Notes under the pieces: generated by a model
Databases searched by the model: none
What the model was told of the DNA's origin: nothing
The model's input: the letters and a program-made list of their open reading frames with translations, nothing else
Program-made: the position numbers and the translations under genes
Source: Adineta vaga
Taxonomy: Eukaryota > Rotifera
NCBI GenBank assembly: GCA_021613535.1
Contig: CP075496.1
Location: 7,254,001-7,318,000, forward strand
Length of the DNA stretch: 64,000 bases
Reading direction: 5' to 3'
Shown here: positions 35,467 to 48,161 of the stretch, piece by piece
Position numbering within the stretch: the stretch's first letter is position 1
How the letters are laid out: every line of letters starts with the position of its first letter

Positions 35467-36226
35467 GCGGTTAAATTCAAATATAAAAAAGACATATTAT
35501 TCATGCAGAATCATGTGAAAGATATCAATACATGTAAAAAAAGAAATTTTATTTCCATTTTTCCAACATGTCGAGTGTCGTTATAAAATAAATCTGAATA
35601 AAGCAAAAGTATTCGACAGAACAGAATACCTTTGCAAAGAAAAACTAAGCGCACATTTTTTTCGCCGAAAGAATGGCTTAGCAGATTAAAGATTTTTTTT
35701 TGCCGAAGTCGTTGAAATACATGAAAACATCTTCTTTTACATAAAAATAAACCAGGGCTAAAATTAACAAACATAAAAAATACACATCATTCATTGGACG
35801 AAAAATATCGTAATGTTTACGTTTATTAAAACGGAAATTTTTAAATTATCACTAATATCATAGTGTACGAAGGTATTTTATGATAATTATCGGCATATGA
35901 TTATTTTTGGTCGTAGTTAAGTTAAAATTTATGAAAAAAAAACCAGTTTTGCATTTTATCAGTTATGAATTATCTAACAATGATGTATTTCTGTTTTTTT
36001 CTATAATGCAAATTATTTTTTATATTTAAAATCAATCTGATATTTATGATACCGCATTACAAATGAGTTCTGAATGATTGGTCAGAGCAGAAATAACTAT
36101 GAATTTTAAAAAATATGCATCTGTTTTTTTCATTAACATTTACTCGATTTACATCGCGATAATAAATAATTATTAAAAATGCAATAATCATGAAAATAAA
36201 ATGTATTTGTACTTGAATGAAGACAA
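35467..36226. other. Spacer before E2 copy G
   Basis: Very AT-rich, no gene recognised. Confidence 0.4.
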
Positions 36227-36864
36227 TTAATTTCGTGGTAATGAATATTTTTTCATCGTTTCTAATGCTTTACGATTAAATTCCGCTCTATTGTTCATAT
36301 ATTCCTTGCCGATCTCTACAAGTTAAAGAAAAATAGAATCAATAAAATGATAAGAAACTCTTCACCTAATGTCACAGCATAGTCTGGATCAGGCTCATCA
36401 AGATGTTTAACAATAGATCTAATTAATTCTACTAATGTCGTTTCACGATTTAGTTTCCATCGCGAAGAATTACTCAATAAATGATAACAGAATATGCCTA
36501 AAACAAACGAATATTTATTGTTTCGTTCGAAATTTTTCATGAAATTCATACCGTTTTGATCAACATTTGGATGATATATTCGTGTCAAAAAACGAACTTC
36601 AGGTGGTTCAATAGGATATTTAGATGTTAATTTCAGTTCGATTCGATAAGATCCTTCTTTGTAAATATTGGAATTTGGATAAATTCGACCAATTATAAGA
36701 TATTCATCTTTTTCAATGAATGCTTGGTTATCGTCATCATTATCATCATCATCGAATGGAGATTTTTCAAGTATAAATTTCACATGGGCATCAGGTTTAG
36801 TCAATAATTTTAATCTAGTCATATTCGTCCAAAGTGCTTTGTTTAGTCGACGTGTATCAGTCAT
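36227..36864 (-). CDS. UBE2L-type E2, copy G
   Basis: Exons 36552-36864, 36366-36497 and 36227-36315 give 177 residues. It keeps G-R-I-Y-P-N-S-N-I-Y-K-E-G-S-Y, P-I-E-P-P-E-V-R-F, Y-H-P-N-V-D-Q-N-G and the catalytic Cys in I-F-C-Y-H-L-L, with His two residues after the Cys. W-K-L replaces W-K-P. The acidic loop is D-D-D-D-N-D-D-D-N. Both introns are GT-AG, and intron 1 happens to be open in frame, so unspliced reading would insert a short peptide. This is the upstream end of the array; a TATAAATA box lies 74 bases before the start. Confidence 0.83.
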
Positions 36865-36937
36865 AATGAAACTATTTAAGTGCAGAGGAAGTAGTCAGTC
36901 CTTTTACAAAATATACTCTGTATCGAAAATAAACATG

Positions 36938-36945
36938 TATTTATA
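36938..36945 (-). promoter_or_regulatory. TATA box of E2 copy G
   Basis: The minus strand reads TATAAATA 74 bases upstream of the start codon at 36864, a normal distance for a short leader. Confidence 0.45.
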
Positions 36946-37496
36946 GCAATGCAGAGAAAACTGCGTCATTTGTTTCACTTGGCAGTTTCCCATATATCAA
37001 AGAGACGTAATTTTGTCGTCATTCATTGGTTGGTATTTACCTGTTCGAGTTATGAAAATAATTCAACAACCTGTGCAATTTCCAACATTTTCTTCCGTAT
37101 AATATTCATTCATTATACGACATTGGTTTATACCCTTCCAATTCTTCTCGTTCTTCAAAAAAATAAATATCTGATTCATAGAACATACAAAACTTAGTAA
37201 AAATAACAAAAGGCACATTAATCATGCAGAATCATCTTTGATTGTGTCTTTACACTTCAAACAAAGGATAACAATCCACTGTCCAGTTTATCAGAATAGA
37301 GAAGTATTCAAATATAGTTCTCATCAAATATGACTATCTGAAGTTATTTTTTTCAATTTGAATTTTATAATATAGTAAACTATAAATATTTTCTATTTCG
37401 CGCTTTTCTTATTCTACTAGAATTACGTCTTAGTTAGTTAAATTCATTCCTCTCTTCAGTCATCTTAATATTTCCTCTTTGTTCTTATCTATTTCA
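36946..37496. other. Intergenic, divergent promoters
   Basis: Separates E2 copy G (-) from the CTLD protein gene (+), so it should hold both promoters. Open frames on the plus strand here look like chance. Confidence 0.4.
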
Positions 37497-38780
37497 ATGA
37501 ACAATCATCTTCTTCTTTTATTCATTTGGTTCAATTCTATCTTATATTCCAGATCCAATACTATCAATAAAGTATGCACTTACGGTGATTCAACATGTGG
37601 AGCAGATCAAGCATGTGTAAATGGTAAATGTGAATGTGATCCTTCGCAACGACGTTATTGGACAGGATTTAAATTTGGATGTCGTGTTTGTCCTCAAGCT
37701 TATCGTCGTGAACGTTAGTATATTGACGGTCTATTTTCTCTTTTTTTTTTGAAAGACTTGTTTCTATTGTGTTTAGCAACTCGATGTTATCGATTCTTTC
37801 AAGAATCAAAAAATCATAGTCAAGCACGTGCCAATTGTCGTAGAGATCAAGCTGATCTATATTCTTGGAGAGATAATAGTGACGAAAATGAATTGTTAAC
37901 AGCATCAACATCATGGAATTATGTTTATCAACCAACGAAACATCAGTTTTATACTTGGAGTGGAGGTATGGTTCATCATGGTCAAGGTAATTTTATATTA
38001 TTCATTTGATTTTCGTCGATCATTAGTAACGTTATTGTATTTTTTTTCTATTGAGGTTCAAGAGCAGAATATAAAATTACTTGGATTGATCCTAATGGAC
38101 CAACTATTCGCCATCCCGAATCAAAAGAGCCACTTACAGCACGTTATTGTAATGAAATGATGATAGCAAATTATCAAGGAGAGCCTGAACCTACGCGTCA
38201 GATAAAAAATGGCGAAAAAGAAAATTGTGTTACCATTGTTTTTGTTCCTCAACAGAATTCTCGTGGACGTATTTGTATGGCAGATGATTATTGTTCAACA
38301 AGAATGAGTTATATATGTGAATTTAGTAAGAATATATTCATTCATTCGATTATCACTGATAATCAATTGTTTGTGTTTCTAGCTGAAGCAACTTTATCAG
38401 GCGAATTTGCAACATGTACGTATAAAGATTGTTCAATATGACAAATTGGTTCATATAGAACGAAAGTATATTCTAGTACCAACAACAGTTCTAACAACTA
38501 GAGTGCCACTCTTAGATTTTTGAATAGTAACGAAGAACATATTGATAACAATGAAAACCAAAATTCGATACCATCAGCTCTTGAAAAAACGGATGATTCT
38601 ATGCTATCGAATCCGTTAGTTGTTATTGTTGGACTTGTCGTCGTTGTTGTGATTATTGGTGCTGTCGCATTTTTTATTATTCGAAAAAGAAAACAAACAG
38701 AGAATAATCGTAATGTATCACCAACGAATAGTATAGCGAGTTCGAATATGTCCGGTGCGGATATGTATGGAAATGCTTAA
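37497..38780 (+). CDS. Single-pass C-type-lectin-like receptor
   Basis: Five exons, 37497-37713, 37777-37986, 38056-38325, 38383-38419 and 38516-38780, join perfectly into 332 residues. The product has a signal peptide (hydrophobic run before residue 20), a small Cys-rich EGF-like segment (C-T-Y-G...C-G...C-V-N-G-K-C-E-C), and a C-type lectin-like domain: C-Y-R-F-F start, A-R-A-N-C, W-I-D, then D-Y-C...Y-I-C-E-F as the closing signature. A linker, a strong transmembrane helix of Val/Ile near residues 270-292, and a short basic then Ser/Asn-rich cytoplasmic tail follow. The Ca/sugar tripeptides EPN or QPD are not seen, so sugar binding is uncertain. The start at 37497 begins directly before the signal peptide; the last donor (GTATAA at 38420) was set by phase. 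Confidence 0.82.
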
Positions 38781-40512
38781 TTAATGGTTATTATTGATTT
38801 CATTTTAATTCACTCAATCGTTTTTATATCTTCTGTTTATATTTAATAATAAATACTAAGTTTGATGCAGCTTCGATTTGATCTAGTTGATGCCTATTTG
38901 TCTTTTGTAAAGCAAGACAACGAGTTATGCATTTGAAAGAGTTATTAGAAGTATAGTTTTAGCGCAAGTATGTTCTGTTTTACTTTAATACCAAAATATT
39001 CATATAGATATATATAGATATAGAATATTAAACAAAAAATAGGTGGTACTAATGCTAAACATTTCTGGTACTTCTTTTCTTGTTAGCGGTGATATAGATA
39101 TTGTTCCGCGGCTTGTACTAATTGCGGCATATTGTTTCATAATATTATCATGACTACGCATCCAAATTATGCTCTAAGAATCAGTGCAGTACATATGGGT
39201 CAACTTGAATTAGCTGGATTAGGGAAACGAGTTACGGAATGGATAAAAATCACTATTATGGAGAAATAACGTCTGTTTACATCACATGATTACTCGTTCA
39301 TAATCTAGGTATTTATCTATGATCAATATCTGTGCATATATCTACCGTGGCAAAGTAGTATCAGTCATATCGATAATCTTGGGATTAGAATGAAGTAGAA
39401 TGCAAAGAATATTCAAGTTGTTGCTGAATGGTAAAAGAATAGTGAAGATGATATCGAACCATATGACGCAAGTTATTGTGTCACTCGAAACATCTCATTC
39501 ATCATAATTATCTCAGAAAAGACAGTACAATTGTTTCAGTTCAACAGTATTGATTTACTATTTATATTATTTAAATTTTTTACTTGAATATTCAGAAAAA
39601 TCTGATGTATCTTATCTGGATTTCTTTTCTCGTATTTTATTTGCTCCTGACTATTTAGCTCGAAATGAGAATCATGTCACAAATCATGCAGAAACTCATA
39701 AATAATATCATTATTCATACGCAGTACCATTCTATCCTGAAATAAGGATACTTGATAAATAAATGATGCGAAACAACATTTAACAGAAATAAATCACCTA
39801 TATTACAAGTTCATCTGATCAGTAAATTACTCAATGTATACCATTTCTATATTTTAGTATTCTATTTTTTGGTTTTACACGTATGTTCATGCTCATCTCG
39901 ATTGATTATATTAAATAGCTGAAAAACAATTTCATTTTCCAATCATTTAGAGATATGTTATTCTATTTCTTCTTTATTTCCTATCTTATCTTTAATTTTT
40001 AATTAATACAACAAAAAATAATAAACAAATAGATTAGAATGTTAATGCACATAAATATATACGCACGCAATAGGTAAAGAACTAAGTCATATACAAAATG
40101 TTTCTATTAATATTCATTTTGCGTGTTTGATTTATTAGCAGAGTAAGAGAAATAGATGACAAAAAAAAAGACAAATGAATCTAAAAAGATATATGAAAAA
40201 AAGAAATAGCGACGAACTTATCATGTGTTCGACAGCTGAAAAGAAAAATTCAAAACCAGAAATCAGAAAAACAATGTGAAAAGAAAGCGTTGAATAAGGC
40301 AATTAGTTAACAGGCAAAGACAAAGACTTCAGTCTGGATACTGTAAACAGAAAATGAAAACACACACACAGTTGTCTAGATCTAGAAAGAACAAGAGACA
40401 GAACGAATTTTTCATTTCTAAATTTTAATAATAGGAAAGAAGAACAGAAAAAAACGATTGACAAATATGACCTGGTGTTATCTTTATCGTCATCAAGAAT
40501 GTATCTAATCTT
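38781..40512. other. Intergenic with exon-like remnants
   Basis: Mostly AT-rich. Two stretches look like decayed coding sequence on the plus strand: 39148-39268, a balanced 39-residue frame with H-M-G-Q-L-E-L-A-G-L-G-K-R, and 39595-39704, a frame with Y-L-D-F-F-S-R-I-L-F-A-P-D-Y-L-A. Neither is tied to splice partners in an open gene. They may be remains of one dead gene; I could not name the family. Confidence 0.3.
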
Positions 40513-43500
40513 TTATTGAAATTTTTGATTGAATAAAGCTTTTTCTTCGCCATTAACATCGACAAGTCGTGTAACCATTGTTGTACCTGTACCCCATGTT
40601 GGAACACCTTCAGCGACTAATGTTTCCTTTTCATTGACCGATCCTTTACTAGCATTACGACTTAAAATACGTACTCGAGAACGAGATTTAAGAACGAAAT
40701 TTTCAGGAAATTTATAAACAATGTCTTCTTTCGAATCAATTTTACGTCGTAATGTCCAACCTTTCAAATCTTGATCTTTGCCTGGTGAACCGGCATTCTC
40801 AATGACGATAAAGTTACCCTGAGGATCTACTTGATCGATAGCAACAGGACCTAAATAAAGAAAAAAAACAATATCAATATCAATCTAAAGATCATTTTAT
40901 TTTCGTGTTCAAATTCAACGTTGTTTTTTTTTCATGTCAACTATAAAAGAATAAAAACTTTCAAAATAAGCACACGTTTGTTTCTTTTTTGTCATCCATT
41001 TGGATGAGTGCTTGTTGAAAGAAAAACGAATGTTACATCAATCAACGATAAACACACATGACTAAATCGATTGATATATTTTTGTTTTTGGTTATGTGAT
41101 ATAAAAGTAATTATAAGCAAAAATAAAACACATCAGTGAACTAAAAAACGTAAATTTTAACAGCAGAAACCTCAATTGTTTTTTTGAATCCAACACGCAA
41201 ACAGCAAATTAATTATAAATTAAAAAAGAAAAACGACATGTCCACATCTATATTTCATACGGAAAGGAGAAGAATGTCTCAATACATGTGTGTATGTGTG
41301 TGTTTTTCCTGTCAGTGGTCTAAATGAAAGAATGAAACATGCAGTCATGATTAGCCTGAAAAGAATTGAATAGTATAATAAATATATTTTTGAATTTCGA
41401 AAATAAAAATTGAATTTTAATTGCTCGATAAAAGTTATTAGTTTTCTTTTTTTGTTTCTTTGTCAAATTGATTTGAATAGATACAATTATTAATCATCAA
41501 ACCAGAGAAATAAGATGTGAAGTTTCGATATATACTATATGCTAAAACATATGTTGTAATTATAACCGTCCATCTGTGACTAATCGTGTGTAATGAGATA
41601 GATAGATGCTTGTCATAGCTACGAAAAAGGGGCAATTGGCCGATGGGAATGATGAGAAGAAAAAAACAAAATGTCTCATCATCATCATCATCATTATTAT
41701 GATGATGATGATGATTATTATTATTATTGAACGAATGGGAGAACAGACAGTCAACAATAGAAAAAAGATAGTTAAATGATCAAATGAATAACATTTGTCC
41801 TGCACATTGCTGTATTTCATACCAAAAAGAAAAATCAAAGAAACATGCTGCTTTGTAAGATTGTTATGATTACTCTGACTACTTACAGCAACATTCATAG
41901 AATTAAAGATTTATCATAGAAGAAAGAAGAATAAAGAAATACGAAAAGAAAATGATGTTTCTGTATGTTTTTTTTTGTTTTCACTAACGATCAAAAATGA
42001 TATTCTAGATAAGATGAAAAATATGATTTTTGATAAAACTCACAAAGAAAATTTCAAATAAAACACTAACCTCGTGCCGATTTTTGTACGGTCATTTTCT
42101 TGGTTGAAACATCGGCAGCTGCTGGATCAAATCGACCGGCGGTATTTCCACTAACAGACGATCCTGATTGAAAATGATATGCTGGTGCACCCTTACCACC
42201 TGCCATTAAACCTTCTCCACTTTCGATTCTTTGTAAATGACCTTCTTCGACTTCCAATAAACGTCTATATGTATTGATTTCAAATCGAAGTGAAACATTA
42301 TTTTCCAAAACAGCAGCAATAGCTTGTTCACGTTGTTCAGCTTGACCACGTAATTCAGCTAATTCTCGGTCTCGTTCATTGTGTGCTCGATTATGTTCAG
42401 CAGAAATTCGTTCAAAACTTTCTTCTAATTCTCGAAGTTCATTGGCCAAATCTGAATGTTCTTTTTGCAATTTATCATAATTACCGCGATTTTCCGATAA
42501 TAACGATTTCAATGCTGATAAATCCATGATTTCAACGGCGCCTGTACGACGAGCTTCTTCAATCTTACGTTTTTGTTCTGCTGCTTGTTCACGAATTTCT
42601 TCGGTTTTAATTCGATAATATTCTGTGAAGAAAGAAAAAAACAAGAATTGAACCAGCTGTTTTATATTTACTCATTTCATACCTTCTAATTCCCGTCGTT
42701 GTGCTTGTGAAAGTGCTTCGAAATCATTCTTTATATCAGCAATGGCACGTGTTAATTCAGTTCGATAGAATTGACTAACATCGATTGGTAATGTACCAAG
42801 AGAAGCTAATTCATTACGTTCTTCTTCATGAACTGCTTTCATAAAAGCTAATTGTTCTTCTAAAGTTTGTAATTCATTTTGTATCATAACACGTTGCATA
42901 GATTCTTGATCAAATTCATTTTTTAAATCTTCTAATTGAGCTAAAAGACGTCGAACTTCATCTTTACTACGATCAATTTCTTGTTTTTTATCTTCAAAAC
43001 GATTACGTAAAGAATCTAATTCTGATCCACTGCCTTCGAGTTGTTGTTTAAGCATTGTAAAACGATTACGATCAAGATTAACTAATTCATTAGCAAAATC
43101 TGTTTGATGTTTTATTAACGATGCATCATATTCAGCACGTTTAGCACGTAATTCTGCTAAAGCTTTATCACGTGTAACATCATCGATTTGTTTTCGTAAG
43201 GAAACAAGTCCTTGATCATATTGATCTTTTACTTTACCAGAATCAAAACCTGTCAAAAAAAAAGAAAAAAATAAAGATTTCCTTTAGAGAGAAAAAGGAA
43301 ACAAAATTTTTTCGATTTTTGCCTTACCCCATTTTTGTTTGAGTGAATCAAGTTCAGTTTGTAATTTTCGATTTTGAGTTTCAAGAAACTTAACACGATC
43401 AAGATAAGCACCAAATTTTGTATTAAGTTCTTGCATTTCAAGTCGTTCACCTTCATGTTGATTTGCTAACTTACGAACAGCTTCGAGACCACCAGCACGA

Positions 43501-43586
43501 CCACCAGCTGGACCATCACTAGTTCGAATTCCACGTTCAATTATTGTTCGACGAATAACCGTTTGATCACCACGTTCTGTAGCCAT
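40513..43586 (-). CDS. Intermediate filament protein with lamin tail domain
   Basis: Four exons, 43328-43586, 42683-43249, 42071-42622 and 40513-40850, give 571 residues, typical for invertebrate cytoplasmic filament proteins. It has a short basic head, then coil 1A beginning L-N-T-K-F-G-A-Y-L-D-R-V-K-F-L-E-T-Q-N (residues ~54-72) and a long coil 1B. Coil 2 ends in the signature L-R-F-E-I-N-T-Y-R-R-L-L-E-V-E-E (~395-410). A Gly/Ser linker leads to a lamin tail (immunoglobulin-like) domain in the last exon with G-N-F-I-V-I-E-N-A-G, K-G-W-T-L-R-R and the W-G-T-G-T-T loop. No CaaX box or clear nuclear signal is seen, so it is probably cytoplasmic. The tail is split off by an unusually long 1.2-kb intron. 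It shares rod signatures with the fusion gene ending at 24064. Confidence 0.88.
40851..42070 (-). other. Long intron before the lamin-tail exon
   Basis: A 1,220-bp intron where the others in this gene are 60-80 bp. It includes an inverted trinucleotide repeat at about 41673-41728. No additional exon recognised. Confidence 0.6.
41673..41728. repeat. Inverted CAT/ATG trinucleotide repeat
   Basis: Six CAT units run into TTATTATG, then ATG repeats, then ATT repeats. The CAT arm and ATG arm are reverse complements, so the tract can fold into a hairpin. It sits in the long intron of the lamin-tail filament gene. Confidence 0.8.
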
Positions 43587-46500
43587 AATTTGTTTTTCTT
43601 TTATTTCGATTTAATGATCAGAAGACGATGTAGAAATAAATATCGAAAAAGGCCAGAAGAATAAATGTTGATAGAAATCAATGAATATGTCTAAATGTTC
43701 AAAAGAGGTCAACTCAAGGTTCTTTAAATATACTTTATCTTATTCATTTTTTTTCTTTCTTCTTCTACTATACAACTCTCGTTGATACACATGAGTGAAT
43801 CTATATGATTTTTAACTATGTTTGTCTCGCGATCTCTTTGTAACGTGTATATAGATGTGATCGATGAGAAAGACGAAAAACGAGACTCTCTATACTTATT
43901 CACTCTCTTGTCCGTCTCATTCATTTATGAGGTCTTATTTTTTCAAAAATGAGAGAAAGAGAAACATAGAGAGAGAGAGAAAGCATGAATAATCAGTCGA
44001 CGCTTCTTTTCTTCCTTTTCTTCTTTGGTTCGTCATACATCTAATTGTATTCTTCTTCTCTCTGTCTCTCTTTCTTCTCGTTGATATGACGATTGCTACA
44101 AAAAACGAAAAGAAGAAAATGAAGAGTATACATATATATATATATACATATACACATGTATTGTATGATGAGATGGACATGTTTGAAGAAAGAGAAGGGA
44201 AAAAAGGTAGAAAGGTATGCGATGAATATTTGAAATGGTTAACTATTAGAATCTACGTAGTCATATTACCATTTTTGTGGCTAGAATGATGAGAAAGAAG
44301 AGGATATTAAATTGTGCACATGTTTTTTCATCGTCTTCATATGTTGTCTTAGTATCGTAATGAGAAAGTGTACATTTATAGGCTGATGAATGTTATGGGA
44401 AAATGTGCTTTTGACTGATTTACATATTCACGTATGCAACATGCTTACTTCATTGTTTTTTTGTTCTTTCGCTGAAAACTCAAATAACGATATCAATGCA
44501 ACATTCTCTGTTTATTCTGACAAAAATAAAGAGAAAAAAAAACAATATGAAAGACAAGAAAAACTATATACACCAAGACAAAGACGAAGAAGATGAAGAA
44601 GTTATATTCTATTCTTGTTCTTCTGTCCGTTTTTTTGTGGTAGTGCGGTTAGATCTTATTCATAAACGTTGTCTCGAATAATTCGTGAATAAATTTAGCT
44701 TCATGTAAAAGAATTCTTTTAATCAGTATCGAATTAAACCCATATGGTTCATTTCATACTTTGATGATAAAAAATAAAAGTATCAAGAGAATTTGACCTG
44801 ATCTATAATCATCTGATGCCTCAAGCGCGTTTACTATCAACACTCAAGATTATCTATAAAAAAAAAGCTGATTCGATTAATGGAATAGTCAATTAAATTC
44901 ACATCGTCAAGATTGTTTACTAAAAAGAAGAGATTGAATAAATCTCTGGATTAGTTTAGGTCTATTCTCATGAATAATTAAGTCAATATAAACTTGACGA
45001 GAGAGAAAGAAATCGATAGATTCGAAACATTCTTTTTAATTAAAACAATCTTTCGACAATAAACATCTGTCATTCTTGTCTTGATAAGATGGAAAAGACG
45101 AGATATGTTGAACATGAAGTATACAGTAGTAATCAAGTCAATATTTAGTCGATCAGGAAACAAAACAAGATAAAAATCTTAATAGACAAACGAACGTTCT
45201 TTTAAAATATTACCGATTTTTTCTTCTTCTTCTTCTTCTCTTTTTTAAATGGTAGAGATTATTTGTGCAAGCGTAATAAAATAAAAAGACGAGATAGTTG
45301 TAATAATAAAAAAAGAAAAGAAAACAAAAGATATCTTTGTAATCAGTTTAGTCGTTTTAAGAATAAATCTTCCAAGTTGTAAGGAGGACAAAATGTTACA
45401 ATATATCGAGATAATAATTTTTCTAGACGAAATATAGTCCTTGACAAGATACTTTATAGTACAAAACTTCAATATTTGTAGAGTTCTTCACTTTTGCTAC
45501 TATTATTCATTTTTACATTTATTGACAAATGTACTTTGTCTATCTTAACGAACTTACTAATACGCAACTCTCAAGATTTTGATTGTTACTGTTTAAATGT
45601 CTATTGCGCTTCACTCCCTGTCTTTTGTAATTGTATTATTCTGTCAAGCAGCTCAACTTTGTAAAGAGTCTCATTTTTTTCCTCTCCTCTCTGTCATGCA
45701 ACTCGAAAAGAAAAGTTTACCTACAGGTAAATGCAATGATTGTGTGACCAAGCACTCTGTTTATCTTTGTGTTACACCACTTCGCTTGTCTTTAGTCAAA
45801 ATGGATTGTTGTTCCAGTTCAGGTAACATATACATACATTTATTTGTTCTACTTGATCAGTCACATCTATAGAGATTCTCTCGTTCTCAATCGATCGAAT
45901 ATAAATGCTTCCAGTTAAGTAAATCTGACTTTTTCTTTTATATGTTCAATATCGGACACTTATTCACGAAAAGAAAAGATACGACAATACGTTTATGGTC
46001 AGAATTATAATCATTATTTGTCATTAGTTTGCTATTCTTTTAGGGTTTTTTTTCTCTTCTTTTGTTTCGTTTGACAATATAAGTGTGCACATGTACATAT
46101 GCTTATCATCGAGAATAACCTCCGTATATTTTCATTTGATGAACGACTTCTTTACATATGTGTGAATGATCATCATTCATTGGCGTCCTTATATTAGATT
46201 TCATAGTGTCACTGACCATTCATTCGATATTAATATTCAATCGAATACATTCAGAAGTCGAGAACGTAAGAACGAACGACTAAACGAACCGAAAATAGTA
46301 TGTTAAAAGCATAGTATTAAAACATTGTGATAGGCGAATACGATTGATAGAAAACAAGAAAAAAAATATCGATCATACATTAATATGATAGTGTTTTATT
46401 CTAAACAGAAACAATCATTTATATCAAAAGTCATATAATAAGCTCTTATTCATGACTAGAGTGTATATTTTGATTATTAACAACGATGAAGAAGAAAAAA

Positions 46501-48161
46501 ATAAAGACATCAAATTTCATGTATAAGTATATCTATATGACTGAAATTGTTTTATGAAGAGGTAGACAAGCATCATAAATGATTAGGTATATTTGTCTAG
46601 TTTCATACCTCAACCTGTATAGTAATTTAAGATTTACTTCAGTCTTTCTCCTTCTTCTTTTCCTACTACTACTACTACTACTATAGTTAAATTGACCGAT
46701 TCAAATTGTTAATAGAAAAAAAAAGTAGATGTTAGTTAGATACGACTAGACAGAACGAAATTGAAATAAAGAATGATATAGAGACAAATAATTTAACAAG
46801 TTCAAAAAAATCAATCAATTAAAAATATAAAAACAAATTTATTCGAAATTATCTACACAGTATTGATTGACTTTTGTACTTTTTCTTCTACGGACAATCA
46901 TATCAATATTTGACATACCTTCTTTCTTGCTTTTTAACAAAATAATATTCGTCGTCGATCTAACTATTGTTGGCTTCTATTTAACAAATTAGAGATGAAT
47001 TGTATGCCTAGTATTGTTTATGTCTATACACGAAGATAAAATTCAAGACAATGGTTTGATGAATAGGTTATTTTTTCTTCTTCTTAAAATGTGCACATAG
47101 AATTTCAATGATAGGAAAAAAAATCGATGGTGTGTTATCTGAAATTGAAGAAGATGTCTAACAGACAGACATATGGAAAAGAGAAATGAAGTAATAAGTA
47201 AATTATGCAATACAGATGATTCTGTCATAACAAGTAGCGGCTTTCACTTCGAGACAAAAAGGAAAGGGAATTGGTATACAACACTCGTTTCTCTTCATAT
47301 ACATATGTATGGATTGTTATTGTTTCGTTTTCTTCTTCTTCTTCTTCTTCTTCTCCTCTTTTGCATAATGTATTGTCCGATTATCACTAACAAGAACAAA
47401 ATGAATTACAATTCTATTTGCTAAAAGAAAGAAAAATAATATTTGTCTATATCACACGAGCAGTATTGATTGTTCATTTGACATGACGAAGATTCTCGTT
47501 TTGTTTATGTATTGCAAACTATCACTAGGAATCGTACTTATCGAACTCTTACATATAGTTCAATTCTTTTAATAAGACGATTAAAAAAGAAATGCATATT
47601 CAAATAATGATCTCGTACATTAATTCTAATCAGATTATTATGCATGAATTTAAAATGGAAGGTAACGATCGTTTATTGATCAATATATCTTTACTTATTC
47701 AAAGTCATTTATTTCTGGATTTACACTTTCATATTCATTGAAACATTTGAATCTCTCATCGTCTATGTATATGAGCAAAAAAAAACTCAGCTGTTGCCTC
47801 ATGCTACTAACACTTTTCATTTTTGTTCATAATACCTTGAAAAAAGGTTGTTTAATGCTTGTATATACGTCTAATATATTCTAATATATTGATATACGAA
47901 TGAATATCCTATGTATATATGCATAAATAAATAGAGGAATGAAGAAAATTGATTGAATTGATGATTACATAAGCTAACACTTTTTCATTATATATTTTAA
48001 AAGAGTAATTTCAATTTATCTACTTCTTTTTCCAAATACAGAAAAAAAAACAATGAACAAATGAACTGATGAATATATAAATCTAGACACATATAAGTAC
48101 GTACAAAAATATAAAAAGTATTATGACACAACGAGAATAAAAATAAAAGTTGATTTTAAAA
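43587..48161. other. Long intergenic region
   Basis: About 4.5 kb rich in simple repeats: GA/CT runs near 43960-44080, TA/CATA at 44128-44150, TTC repeats at 45216-45240 and 47330-47355, and ACT repeats at 46666-46683. A 91-codon frame at 45597-45872 has a hydrophobic start and several cysteines but no support beyond that. No definite gene. Confidence 0.45.

Noticed and set aside
41560-41898. 112-codon minus-strand frame with Ile and Met runs
   Set aside because: Produced by translation of the CAT/ATT trinucleotide repeat in an intron.
45597-45872. 91-codon frame with a hydrophobic start and several cysteines
   Set aside because: Resembles a secreted peptide at first sight, but has no cysteine spacing of a known family, no TATA box and no splice support.
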